From Methanobacteriota archaeon (GTDB lineage Archaea; Thermoplasmatota; Poseidoniia; Poseidoniales; Poseidoniaceae): a DNA stretch of 64,000 nt. The DNA is taken from positions 1 to 64,000 of the forward strand of contig PSPT01000005.1 in the NCBI GenBank assembly GCA_004195635.1. Direction: 5' to 3'. Shown here piece after piece: positions 46,881 through 55,006 of the stretch. Made by a program: the position numbers and the translations under genes. The stretch's first letter is position 1, and each line of letters starts with the position of its first letter. The notes beneath the pieces were generated by a model. That model did not search any database. It saw only the letters and a list, made by a program, of their open reading frames with translations, and was not told the DNA's origin.

Positions 46881-47372
46881 ATGCCTGATATAGAATACAT
46901 GTTTGTGGTAGGCATCTACTCTCTCTCACTTCTTTCGCCGATAATAATATTTTTGATTTCCTGGTTTGGTGGTAATTGGCACCAAAAGAAATTGCGATAT
47001 GATTTACTGGCGCGAGAAAAGGCAATGACTAGAGATAATGTTTCAACCTTACGAAACCCATTCCCTGGGCGTCAAGTTATTCGTTCAGACTTATTAGCAA
47101 TCAATATCGTTGCTGCTCCGTCACATTGGCAATTATTCAATGCGCGAATAAAGACTATTTTTGGTGGCAATATTAAATCTCTTGACAAGATCCTTGACTG
47201 GGGGCGCCAAGAAGCAATCCAACGCTTGCGGGAATTGGCTATCTCAAATGGATTTGATGAGGTCCTAAATTTGAGATTGGAAACTTCAACAATTCAAGCA
47301 GACCAAACTGGCAAAAGTAAAAATGCCTCAGTGGAAATACTTGCTTATGGAACTGGTGTATCTTACCAATGA
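46881..47372 (+). CDS. second YbjQ/UPF0145-like protein, membrane anchored
   Basis: About 163 residues. An N-terminal membrane segment (about 6-27, YSLSLLSPIIIFLISW) and a basic stretch precede a diverged YbjQ domain. This has SDLLAINIVAAPSHW, DWGRQEAIQRLRELAISNGF, DEVLNLRLETSTI and final ILAYGTGVSYQ. It is clearly paralogous to the preceding gene by order and C-terminal motif. I chose ATG 46881, with GTGAT upstream; a GTG at 46872 overlapping the previous stop is an alternative. Confidence 0.78.
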   Translation: MPDIEYMFVVGIYSLSLLSPIIIFLISWFGGNWHQKKLRYDLLAREKAMTRDNVSTLRNPFPGRQVIRSDLLAINIVAAPSHWQLFNARIKTIFGGNIKSLDKILDWGRQEAIQRLRELAISNGFDEVLNLRLETSTIQADQTGKSKNASVEILAYGTGVSYQ

Positions 47373-47452
47373 ACGACCCCAAAACAAGTGAGGGCTCCTA
47401 TTATTCCCTCTTTCCCAACAAATAATCTGGCCTAGATTCGACACATTTCCTA

Positions 47453-48274
47453 TTAGAGAAATTTTGAAATATCAACAACATAGCGAATCCAAATGAGACA
47501 CAAGAGGCCGAAGAAAATTGCTATCACGACCTTTGTAGGGAGGTATTTCAAACCAACTTTTGCACCTATCGAAGCACCAGCAATTGCGAATAATGCAGCG
47601 CAAGGTAGGAGGTAATAACCACCCTCGGAAATGAGGAAATCAAAGTGCTCAGCAGTTAATGCAGAACTATGAGTCAATAGAGCAATTGGTACAACTATCA
47701 TCATCATACTGAGGCTTGTCCCAATTGCCCTACGCGCAGGTACATGCGCATATTGGCGTAATACTGGGATATAAATGACACCGGCACCAATTCCCAATAC
47801 TGCTGAAAGCCCCCCTCCGATACTTGCTCCAATGCGCAATGGGATTGTTTCTACTACTTTTTCACTATCTTCCGCAGGAGTATTAATAGGTTCATTACGA
47901 AGTTTTTTCCAAGTTTTTTGGATTGACCAGGCTATCATGACAACGCTTATTGATTTGAAAATAATTCCCATATTGCTTCCCATCACAAGAAATAGCCCGA
48001 CACCGGCAAGCGCTCCTGGGATTGCCCCTAAAAGAGCGGTATTTCTCACTGACTTATCCCAATGACCCGCATTAATGTGTGTCGTGCCTGAACCAAAAGA
48101 CACTACTGCAGTAAGTAGTAGGGAGGTGATCATTAAGGGGCTTTCAATTGGCCATCCCGCAATGTAATGAAATATGGGCACAAATAATAGACCTCCCCCT
48201 AAACCTAATGGAGCGAATAAAAAACCTGTGATAAATATGAGTGCAAAAATGAGGATTAGCGTACCGAGTTCCAT
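47453..48274 (-). CDS. tauE: TauE/SafE-family exporter
   Basis: About 273 residues and eight membrane segments in the two-repeat TauE/SafE pattern: GLGGGLLFVPIFHYIAG in the first half and GIGAGVIYIPVLRQYAH in the second. The family exports small sulfur anions such as sulfite or sulfoacetate. It is the last gene of the sulfur operon and starts 1 base after the molybdoenzyme gene. I chose ATG 48274 (MELGTLILIF); ATG 48286 overlaps the preceding stop. In this context it probably removes sulfite or takes sulfur anions across the membrane. Confidence 0.9.
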   Translation of the reverse strand: MELGTLILIFALIFITGFLFAPLGLGGGLLFVPIFHYIAGWPIESPLMITSLLLTAVVSFGSGTTHINAGHWDKSVRNTALLGAIPGALAGVGLFLVMGSNMGIIFKSISVVMIAWSIQKTWKKLRNEPINTPAEDSEKVVETIPLRIGASIGGGLSAVLGIGAGVIYIPVLRQYAHVPARRAIGTSLSMMMIVVPIALLTHSSALTAEHFDFLISEGGYYLLPCAALFAIAGASIGAKVGLKYLPTKVVIAIFFGLLCLIWIRYVVDISKFL

Positions 48275-48275
48275 T

Positions 48276-51062
48276 TTAACTTTCATCCTCTTTTATGTAG
48301 AAATGCTCCTTCTTTGGTTGAAGCGGGCGCTTGAACCAAAGAGGTCTGCGCTCACCGCGCGGGTGAGTCTCCTTGTCCTTAGCCCACTGATTCCACTTTT
48401 GATAGTATGCAAAAGATTTCTTCGGGTCAACCTCTATGTCTCCGTACTTTTCCCCCTCAGCAGGTAAAGATAACAGTACTTTCTGCAGCCAACAATGATG
48501 ACCACTAATTGGATCGGGTTGGACCGCATGAGTGATGTTTTGATGAACCCCTCCGTCTCTCCACCACACTCTATTTGTATCTGCATCATTAGATTCCCAT
48601 GGTTCAATTCCACTTACTGTTTCCATTCGATAAGAACCTGATTCGGTTTTTGTGATATTTACTTCATTTGTCATTAAGCGGTTTCCCTGATCTTGTTTTC
48701 TGCGCCAACGACCAATGTGGTGAGAACATCCTACAACACCTGGTTTTATTCCTTCAGTAATCCAGACCTTATCAATGAAGAAACCAATTTCAGTTTGCAC
48801 CTTTATTAAATCTCCATCGGCCACTCCCAAATTATTGGCATCAATTGGGTGCATCCAAACTGGATTGCGATGGGCTATTTCAGCGAGCCATTTTGAATTT
48901 GCAGAACGCGAGTGGATGTGCGTTGGTAGTCTGAAATTTGGTAGCAAGCAATAGGCATTTTCCTCTTCTAAAAAATCAGGGTGAATGTGACTCTTGACTC
49001 GGTAATGAGGTATTGCATGTTCCGGATAACCAAACTCAATCATCGTTTGAGAATAGAATTCCTGCTTCTTCGAGGGAGTTGGCCAACCCTCCATTTGCTT
49101 ACCATCAATAATAATTCCACCTTCCTTTACTTCATCTTCATGGCGTTTGTAAATCGCCTCATCTACTAAGAATGCGCCATGTTTTTTCATGAATTCAAGA
49201 GGACCAAGGCCTTCTAATTCTGCCTTTTCCTTCAGGCCGGGAACTCTATCAAAAATATACTGATAATACTCATCAATGTTAATTTTCTCTCCTTCACGAT
49301 AAGGTGAGATAAAGTGCTCGCGAATGCCCATTGTACCATCATCAATGCGCCATGATAATTCTATCCAAAATTCATCTTCCTCCCAAACTTGACCGGGATT
49401 TATCTCATGGGTAAATTCTACGTCCTTACCTTGACGCCGTGCATATTCTCGTAATACAGGTTGACGGAATGCTATCCATTTTCCAGCATGAGTTTCGTAC
49501 GAATTGAGATCATGCCTCTCACTTGAATGACCCATGGGCAAAACATAATCTGCGAAGAATGCGGTTTCATTCCATGTAGGAGTTAATGCAATATGGCAAC
49601 CAATTGCGTCTTCATTTTCAAACATATCAATCCAAGAAAAACCATCAGGGAATGTCCATACTGGATTGAATACTCGGCTAAAGTAAACATCCATTGCACC
49701 TCTCCCTTCCTTAACCAGATGGGGCAAAATATGACTCATTTCATAATGATTCAAAGTATATTCGGGCGGGAAATGCAATTCATTCCAACCATCAGGGCCT
49801 TCTGGAACATCAAAGAATTCAGGTTGAAATTTGTTCCAAGCACTTGGGGAAGTTCCTCCTTCAGTGCCTACAGAACCTGTCAGCACATTTAGGAAATGAA
49901 GTGTTCTTGCTGCCTGCCAGCCACCCAAATTACCGATAGCTGCCGACCTCCAAACATGGGTTGAAAGTTGACTACCGGCATCAGCAACAAGTTCGGCAAC
50001 ACGCTTTACTTGTTCAATAGGGATTTGACACTCTTCGGCAGCGAATTCATCCGAATAACACTGATATTCAGCAATTAATAGTTCAATGAATGTTTCAAAC
50101 GTCTGTGGAGTGTCAGGATGGTCTGCTTTGAGCCAATCATCCCAATTAGTCCATTTTTCCATGAATTCACGATCATATTTACCAGACTCAAGAATATGTC
50201 GGGCAATGGCCAAAAATAAGGCTGGCTCAGAGCCAGGGTAAGTTGGAACCCATTCATCTGCCATTGATGCTGTGTTAGAAAGTCTTGGATCAATTACGAT
50301 TAACTTCGCACCAGCCATCATTCCTTCCATTATTCTTTGAGCATGAGGATTGAAATAATGACCGGTCTCGAGATGCGAAGAGGTAAGAAGAATTACTTTA
50401 GCATTTGCATGGTCGGGGCTTGGCCGGTCATACTTATGCCAGATTGCATATCCTGTTCGCGCCCCCCCTGAACAAATGTTTGTATGGCTATTATGCCCAT
50501 CAACACCCCATGCTTTGAGAACTCGATTTGCATATCCTTCGTGCCCAGGACGACCTACATGGTAGACGACTTTGTCTTTTGCTCCACTCTTTAATGAGGT
50601 GCGAATTTTGGCTGCAATTTCATCAAGAGCAGTGTCCCAAGTGATTTGTTCCCACTCGCCAGACCCTCGCGGCCCTTTGCGGCGCAGAGGGTAAAGAATA
50701 CGCTCAGTATCTTTGATTTGGTTTATTGTAGCAGGGCCTTTGGCGCAATTTCTTCCTCGGCTCCCTGGATGATGTGGGTTTCCCTCAAATTTAGTGACTG
50801 TTTCTGTTTCTTTGTCCACATATGCTAATAGCCCACACGCGGATTCACAGTTAAAGCAAGTTGTTGGTACAAGAGAGTAGTTTTTCTCAATACGGTTGGG
50901 CCATGCTTGAGCATCAAATTCGATATGATTATCCCATTCACTCGGGCTTGGGAAGTTTTGCAATTCCCCATCAGCACCCTTTACCTCTATTCGATTTGAA
51001 ATCTTTGGAATAATACCAATTCCCTCGGCGAGTTTTTCAATGAATGACCTTTTTACTACCAT
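48276..51062 (-). CDS. molybdopterin oxidoreductase catalytic subunit (SoeA/PsrA-like)
   Basis: 928 residues, DMSO-reductase superfamily. The N-terminal 4Fe-4S motif is CFNCESAC at 69-76 with the fourth cysteine at 106 (GRNCAKGP). HTNICSGGARTGYAIW near 193-208 places C197 as the likely molybdenum ligand, as in polysulfide/thiosulfate reductases and SoeA. Later parts (SSHLETGHYFNPH, RVFNPVWTFPDG and the C-terminal cofactor domain) are complete. No twin-arginine signal is present, so it should act on the cytosolic side as in SoeABC sulfite dehydrogenase. It follows the ferredoxin-NrfD gene by 10 bases. Sulfite oxidation is favoured, but polysulfide or thiosulfate reduction remains possible. Confidence 0.9.
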   Translation of the reverse strand: MVVKRSFIEKLAEGIGIIPKISNRIEVKGADGELQNFPSPSEWDNHIEFDAQAWPNRIEKNYSLVPTTCFNCESACGLLAYVDKETETVTKFEGNPHHPGSRGRNCAKGPATINQIKDTERILYPLRRKGPRGSGEWEQITWDTALDEIAAKIRTSLKSGAKDKVVYHVGRPGHEGYANRVLKAWGVDGHNSHTNICSGGARTGYAIWHKYDRPSPDHANAKVILLTSSHLETGHYFNPHAQRIMEGMMAGAKLIVIDPRLSNTASMADEWVPTYPGSEPALFLAIARHILESGKYDREFMEKWTNWDDWLKADHPDTPQTFETFIELLIAEYQCYSDEFAAEECQIPIEQVKRVAELVADAGSQLSTHVWRSAAIGNLGGWQAARTLHFLNVLTGSVGTEGGTSPSAWNKFQPEFFDVPEGPDGWNELHFPPEYTLNHYEMSHILPHLVKEGRGAMDVYFSRVFNPVWTFPDGFSWIDMFENEDAIGCHIALTPTWNETAFFADYVLPMGHSSERHDLNSYETHAGKWIAFRQPVLREYARRQGKDVEFTHEINPGQVWEEDEFWIELSWRIDDGTMGIREHFISPYREGEKINIDEYYQYIFDRVPGLKEKAELEGLGPLEFMKKHGAFLVDEAIYKRHEDEVKEGGIIIDGKQMEGWPTPSKKQEFYSQTMIEFGYPEHAIPHYRVKSHIHPDFLEEENAYCLLPNFRLPTHIHSRSANSKWLAEIAHRNPVWMHPIDANNLGVADGDLIKVQTEIGFFIDKVWITEGIKPGVVGCSHHIGRWRRKQDQGNRLMTNEVNITKTESGSYRMETVSGIEPWESNDADTNRVWWRDGGVHQNITHAVQPDPISGHHCWLQKVLLSLPAEGEKYGDIEVDPKKSFAYYQKWNQWAKDKETHPRGERRPLWFKRPLQPKKEHFYIKEDES

Positions 51063-51072
51063 CAGTTACACC

Positions 51073-52512
51073 TCACGCTAAAGTCTCCATTTGCGGATAA
51101 AGCACTACATGTTTACCGTGGAAAAATGCGACACTCAGTACGAATGCTCCAATAATAGCATTTAGTACACTGGGCATTAGTAGAGGAATCGCAACTGCTG
51201 AACCAATGGCAATTGTTTCAAGAAGAAACTTGGCTGGCAGCATCTTGTCATTGGACCAAGAACGGCCCTTTGCTTGCTGAAATAACCACGCAGTATAAAC
51301 GCCTGTTAATAGCGACAATGGAACTCCTATGTATGCCAAATATGTAAGATAATTTGTATCTAGGCCTAAGATTAATACTCCGGCACTGGCAGCCAATATC
51401 CCACTAAATCCGGCCAAAATATATGCGCCTTTTACAAGCCATGATGACCAATTTGGCCGCAACATTACGTACAAAAAGCGAGTAGGGCGGTCGAGGTCAA
51501 GAATAAGTAAAACGCCGGTAATTCCGAGGAATACAAAGCCGATTATGATAACTGCCCACCACTGAGTTTGAGTTACTTCCATCCCCATGAGCATCATCAA
51601 TGCAGCAATCAAGTATGTACCTGAGGCAATGCCTTTTGTCCATATATATGCAGAAACTTCCCAGCCCCATAGGATACCTTTACTCGGCTGGTCATATACT
51701 CGCTTTGCTGAACTCGATTGATTTGCATGCGGAGCCATTCCGGCATTTCGCTCAGCAAGTTTGTCCATCACATCATTAATTACTGCGCGGTCTCGAGGAT
51801 TAGATTCTTCAGATTTCCGCTGAAGGGCTAATTGAACAATCATTGAATGAGTATCTGCTGCACCAGATTTTTTATGAGCATATTTAGCGTAATGTCCTAC
51901 ACCTGCTGCCTGCTCAGACCACATTCCTGAACCAGTTCTCTCAGTTGCAGAAGGGTCAAGCATTACTTCACTACCCTTGATATAAAATAAATTAGGTTTG
52001 GTACCGGCTTCAGGTTTTCGTACTGTGGTTTCATTTTCAGATACCAGTTTAGAAATATTTGAGTGGGGGTCATCAAGGTCTCCAGAAATAATAGATTGTG
52101 TCGGACAGACCACAACGCATGCTGGCTCGTAAGAGTTTTCAATTCGGTGAACACAGTAATTACACTTAGCCGCAGTGCCATTATTTGGGTCGATATAAAG
52201 TGCATCATATGGGCACGCTTGCATGCAAGATTTGCAACCTATACAACGTTCATTGTCAAAATCCACAATTCCATCTTCGCGAGTAAAGAGGGCGGTGGTT
52301 GGGCAAATTGTAGTGCAGGGTGAATCCTCACAATGGTTACATCGGTGAACGCTAAATTCACGAGTTGAATTGGGGAACTCTCCTTTTTCGATATACTTCA
52401 CAAATGTTCGGTTAACCCCAATTGCCACATCATGTTCAGACTTACATGCGACTGTACAGGCATGACAACCAATACAAGTCCTATTGTCAATTACGAAGCC
52501 ATAATTTGTCAA
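51073..52512 (-). CDS. fusion of four-cluster ferredoxin and NrfD-like membrane subunit
   Basis: 479 residues joining two subunits that are normally separate. Residues 1-190 are a DmsB/PsrB/SoeB-type ferredoxin: CIGCHACTVAC, CNHCEDSPCTTIC, CIGCKSCMQAC and CNYC with CVVVCP. A hydrophilic linker (about 190-290) follows. Residues about 290-475 form roughly six membrane segments of the NrfD/PsrC type (GWEVSAYIWTKGIASGTYL, LDLDRPTRFLYVMLRPNW). The protein would carry electrons between the molybdoenzyme and the membrane quinone pool. The start is TTG 52512. The fusion fixes the stoichiometry of the electron chain. Confidence 0.9.
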   Translation of the reverse strand: MTNYGFVIDNRTCIGCHACTVACKSEHDVAIGVNRTFVKYIEKGEFPNSTREFSVHRCNHCEDSPCTTICPTTALFTREDGIVDFDNERCIGCKSCMQACPYDALYIDPNNGTAAKCNYCVHRIENSYEPACVVVCPTQSIISGDLDDPHSNISKLVSENETTVRKPEAGTKPNLFYIKGSEVMLDPSATERTGSGMWSEQAAGVGHYAKYAHKKSGAADTHSMIVQLALQRKSEESNPRDRAVINDVMDKLAERNAGMAPHANQSSSAKRVYDQPSKGILWGWEVSAYIWTKGIASGTYLIAALMMLMGMEVTQTQWWAVIIIGFVFLGITGVLLILDLDRPTRFLYVMLRPNWSSWLVKGAYILAGFSGILAASAGVLILGLDTNYLTYLAYIGVPLSLLTGVYTAWLFQQAKGRSWSNDKMLPAKFLLETIAIGSAVAIPLLMPSVLNAIIGAFVLSVAFFHGKHVVLYPQMETLA

Positions 52513-52553
52513 AATATCACATCCAATTCTTCACAGAAATCCCCGCCTATGGG

Positions 52554-53714
52554 TTAAGCATTTTCTATGCCGCCGTGCTTGGAAGCAGCACACTCATTCT
52601 TTCCGAGATCCATAATATTCTGTTCATTCTCACATGGAGTAAGTTTGCCAAAATTTACTAGTCTAATTTGCCCATATATTTCTGGCTGATTACGCATATT
52701 GCCTTGAATATATGTGACGAAATCATCGATATTTGCGATGCTATAAATCTCTTCATTCATTGCCTTAACAGTTGCGAAATCATTCATTATTCTATATTCC
52801 GAATCAGCCTCTGCCTCCCAGTCAGTATAGTGTCCAGGCAAAACAATCAAATCGTCAGGCATTACTGAAATACGTTTGTGTAAAGTGTCGTATAGCATTT
52901 GTGCCCATTCAACTGCCATCTTTCCCAAGTCAGGTCGGCCAATGCTAACAATAAAAATCGTGTCTCCAGAAATCATATATTTTTCTCCGATGAGATAAGT
53001 CATTGAGCCGGGTGTATGACCGGGAGAATGTACACAAGAAACAACAGGACCATTCTCGGTTGAAAAATTAATTTCCTCACCATCAGTAACCGAATGGTAT
53101 TGATGAAGCGCTTCGGAGTAATCTCCATCGTGGGCAACTAATACTGCACCAGTCATTTCTACAATTTTGGGGCTTCCAGAAATATAATCTGCTTGTAAAT
53201 GAGTCTCGAGGGCATGAGTGATTATTGCACCACGTGATTCAGCAAATTGCAAGTAATAATCAACATTTCTTGAGGGGTCGAAGAGGAACATTTCCTTTCC
53301 AAAAACAAGTCCATATGAACAAGATGCCTTTCCCGGACGATTGAACTGCCAAACTTCATAATCATCGGATTCGGAATTAACTCTTTTTGAAACCAACAAA
53401 TTACCCCAGGAAATAATCCCTCCATCTAAATGGCTAACATTTTCACGACCCAGCCCTTCGAGTAAATTCGCTACGAACTCCGAAGAACCAACCTTTGCGC
53501 ATACAACTCTAACCGGCTTATCATCGGGTACTTGAGCAACCATTTCCTCTGGCTCTTCAATGAAATCGAAATATGGAATATTCATCATCATTACTTCATT
53601 TGGACCTTCAATGGAGAAACGCTTGTGATCCTCTTCATTTCTAACATCAAGCAGGAGGAAATCCTCCTTCTCCTCAATTGCAGAATATAGTTCATGTGCA
53701 GTAAAAATCGTCAT
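52554..53714 (-). CDS. rhodanese fused to persulfide-dioxygenase-like metallo-beta-lactamase
   Basis: 386 residues. Residues 1-110 are a rhodanese domain with the active-site loop VVCAKVGSS (C73 or nearby). Residues about 120-350 are an ETHE1-like metallo-beta-lactamase domain. The first metal motif is ETHLQADYISG, so the second histidine is Gln and the last is Tyr. The later ligands HSPGHTPGSMTY, SGDTIF and LPGHYTDW are present, which would keep the three ligands of a mononuclear iron site. The C-terminal tail holds two more cysteines. Rhodanese first and dioxygenase second is the reverse of the usual fusion order. It probably takes sulfane sulfur to sulfite. Confidence 0.88.
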   Translation of the reverse strand: MTIFTAHELYSAIEEKEDFLLLDVRNEEDHKRFSIEGPNEVMMMNIPYFDFIEEPEEMVAQVPDDKPVRVVCAKVGSSEFVANLLEGLGRENVSHLDGGIISWGNLLVSKRVNSESDDYEVWQFNRPGKASCSYGLVFGKEMFLFDPSRNVDYYLQFAESRGAIITHALETHLQADYISGSPKIVEMTGAVLVAHDGDYSEALHQYHSVTDGEEINFSTENGPVVSCVHSPGHTPGSMTYLIGEKYMISGDTIFIVSIGRPDLGKMAVEWAQMLYDTLHKRISVMPDDLIVLPGHYTDWEAEADSEYRIMNDFATVKAMNEEIYSIANIDDFVTYIQGNMRNQPEIYGQIRLVNFGKLTPCENEQNIMDLGKNECAASKHGGIENA

Positions 53715-53723
53715 ATTACCAAC

Positions 53724-54233
53724 TCAAATAAATAACTGAATATCTGCCTCTGAAGCAAAGTCAAGGAAGGTTGCCGCCCCACCGATTGTTACTCCTTCAA
53801 TGAAATCCTCTTTTTCAAATCCAAATACATCCATAGTCATTTGGCAGCCAATCATCTCAACACCTAATTCCAAACACATTTCTCGTAATTCAGTAACTGT
53901 CGCAACACCCTTATTTTTAAATGTCTTCTTCATTAAACTAGTTGCAACTGTTTCAAACCCTGGTAAATTTCCACTTACCATATTTGGTATTGGCCAATCA
54001 AAACCTTGGAAGAACTTAGGGCCAAAGGGCATTTTCATAGGCATTGCTGGATTGCTTGAAGGTGATACTTTGGCCTTAATTTTATGGCTCAATAGCGGAA
54101 GTCCGTAAAAGGTAAAGAAAATCTTCACCTCCATATCCATTGCTGCAGCTGTTGATGCCAAAATGAATGGAGGGTATGCCCAATCTAAAGTTCCTTGGCT
54201 GGCAATTATTGCCATCTTTTTCTTTTCGCTCAT
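53724..54233 (-). CDS. DsrE2/DsrE-family sulfur carrier
   Basis: About 169 residues. The N-terminus AIIASQGTLDWAYPPFILA and the C-terminal MIGCQMTMDVFGFEKEDF, with its conserved cysteine, place it in the DsrE2/DsrE3-type group. These trafficking proteins work with rhodanese and TusA in sulfur oxidisers. I chose ATG 54233 with GAGGT 7 bases upstream; the GTG at 54242 overlaps that site. It lies between TusA (1 base) and the rhodanese fusion (9 bases). Confidence 0.9.
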   Translation of the reverse strand: MSEKKKMAIIASQGTLDWAYPPFILASTAAAMDMEVKIFFTFYGLPLLSHKIKAKVSPSSNPAMPMKMPFGPKFFQGFDWPIPNMVSGNLPGFETVATSLMKKTFKNKGVATVTELREMCLELGVEMIGCQMTMDVFGFEKEDFIEGVTIGGAATFLDFASEADIQLFI

Positions 54234-54234
54234 A

Positions 54235-54468
54235 TTAAGCACCTCGTTTTACATAGAAAACATATTTGTCACCTTCTTCACAATTGGAGAGGATTTCATG
54301 CCCCACTTTTCCTGCCCATGCAGGTAAATCATTACAGGCACCAGGGTCTGTTGTGATTACACGTAATATTTTGCCGGCATCCATTTTGTCAATCTTTAGT
54401 TTTGTCTTTAGTACTGGCATCGGACAATTTAATCCGCTACAATCTAATTCATCATCATGTTCTTTCAT
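54235..54468 (-). CDS. tusA: TusA-family sulfurtransferase
   Basis: 77 residues, the standard TusA/SirA fold length. The catalytic CPxP motif is LNCPMPVLKTK with cysteine 15; a second cysteine at 10 is typical. TusA shuttles persulfide sulfur between rhodanese, DsrE and other acceptors. GGGGG lies about 8 bases before ATG 54468. It starts 26 bases after the ArsR gene ends, in the same operon. Confidence 0.93.
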   Translation of the reverse strand: MKEHDDELDCSGLNCPMPVLKTKLKIDKMDAGKILRVITTDPGACNDLPAWAGKVGHEILSNCEEGDKYVFYVKRGA

Positions 54469-54494
54469 ATTTCATTCCCCCTATTTCTCAAACT

Positions 54495-54839
54495 TCAATC
54501 CAAATAAGATAACGCATCACATTCCATGTTTACTTGAGTCTCCCGTAAACAAGTTAATAATTTGAAAATAAGCGGATTGGCAACGAAGTACATCATTTTG
54601 TTACCATCCCTGTGCCTGTCGACTAAGCCTCTCTTCCTCATCTGCATTAAATGCTGACTTGTAATGGGTTGTGAAAGCCCCATGTATTCCTGTATTGAAG
54701 AAACACAATGCTCACCGGTTTGAAGTAATTCAACAATTCGAAGGCGATCGGGGTGGCCAAGCATTTTGATTATGCCCGCTGCTTTTTGCAAGAAAGCCGG
54801 GTCGAGTTTGACCGATTCGGAAATTGCTGCTCCTATCAT
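54495..54839 (-). CDS. ArsR-family transcriptional regulator
   Basis: About 114 residues, a winged helix of ArsR type: MLGHPDRLRIVELLQTGEHCV, then SQPITSQHLMQMRKRGLV (recognition helix), then HRDGNKMMYFVAN (wing). Cysteines lie after GEH (C45 in this start) and near the C-terminus (two more, in TCLRE and MECD). This is similar in placement to the persulfide-sensing BigR/SqrR group, though spacing was not aligned. It heads the sulfur operon, so it probably controls it. The start is ATG 54839; GTG 54860 is the alternative. Confidence 0.88.
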   Translation of the reverse strand: MIGAAISESVKLDPAFLQKAAGIIKMLGHPDRLRIVELLQTGEHCVSSIQEYMGLSQPITSQHLMQMRKRGLVDRHRDGNKMMYFVANPLIFKLLTCLRETQVNMECDALSYLD

Positions 54840-54871
54840 AGTCCCGCCTATGTTCGGCACAAAGAGCCAAA

Positions 54872-54894
54872 CATATATAGGTTCTCATATATAG
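54872..54894 (-). promoter_or_regulatory. direct repeat in ArsR operon promoter
   Basis: Two copies of catatatag (54872-54880 and 54886-54894 on the plus strand) are separated by 5 bases. They lie 33 to 55 bases upstream of the ArsR start, where the core promoter should be. They could be a TATA element pair, an operator for the ArsR protein, or both. The 14-base period is somewhat longer than one helical turn. Confidence 0.5.
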
Positions 54895-55006
54895 TGAAAA
54901 TAATATACACTGCTGAGAATACGGGTTAGAACCGCTGACCACATTAACGCTCGAAAGCGTACTGCAATTCGAAATCAATATTTACAATTGGAATCTATTC
55001 TGTGGA

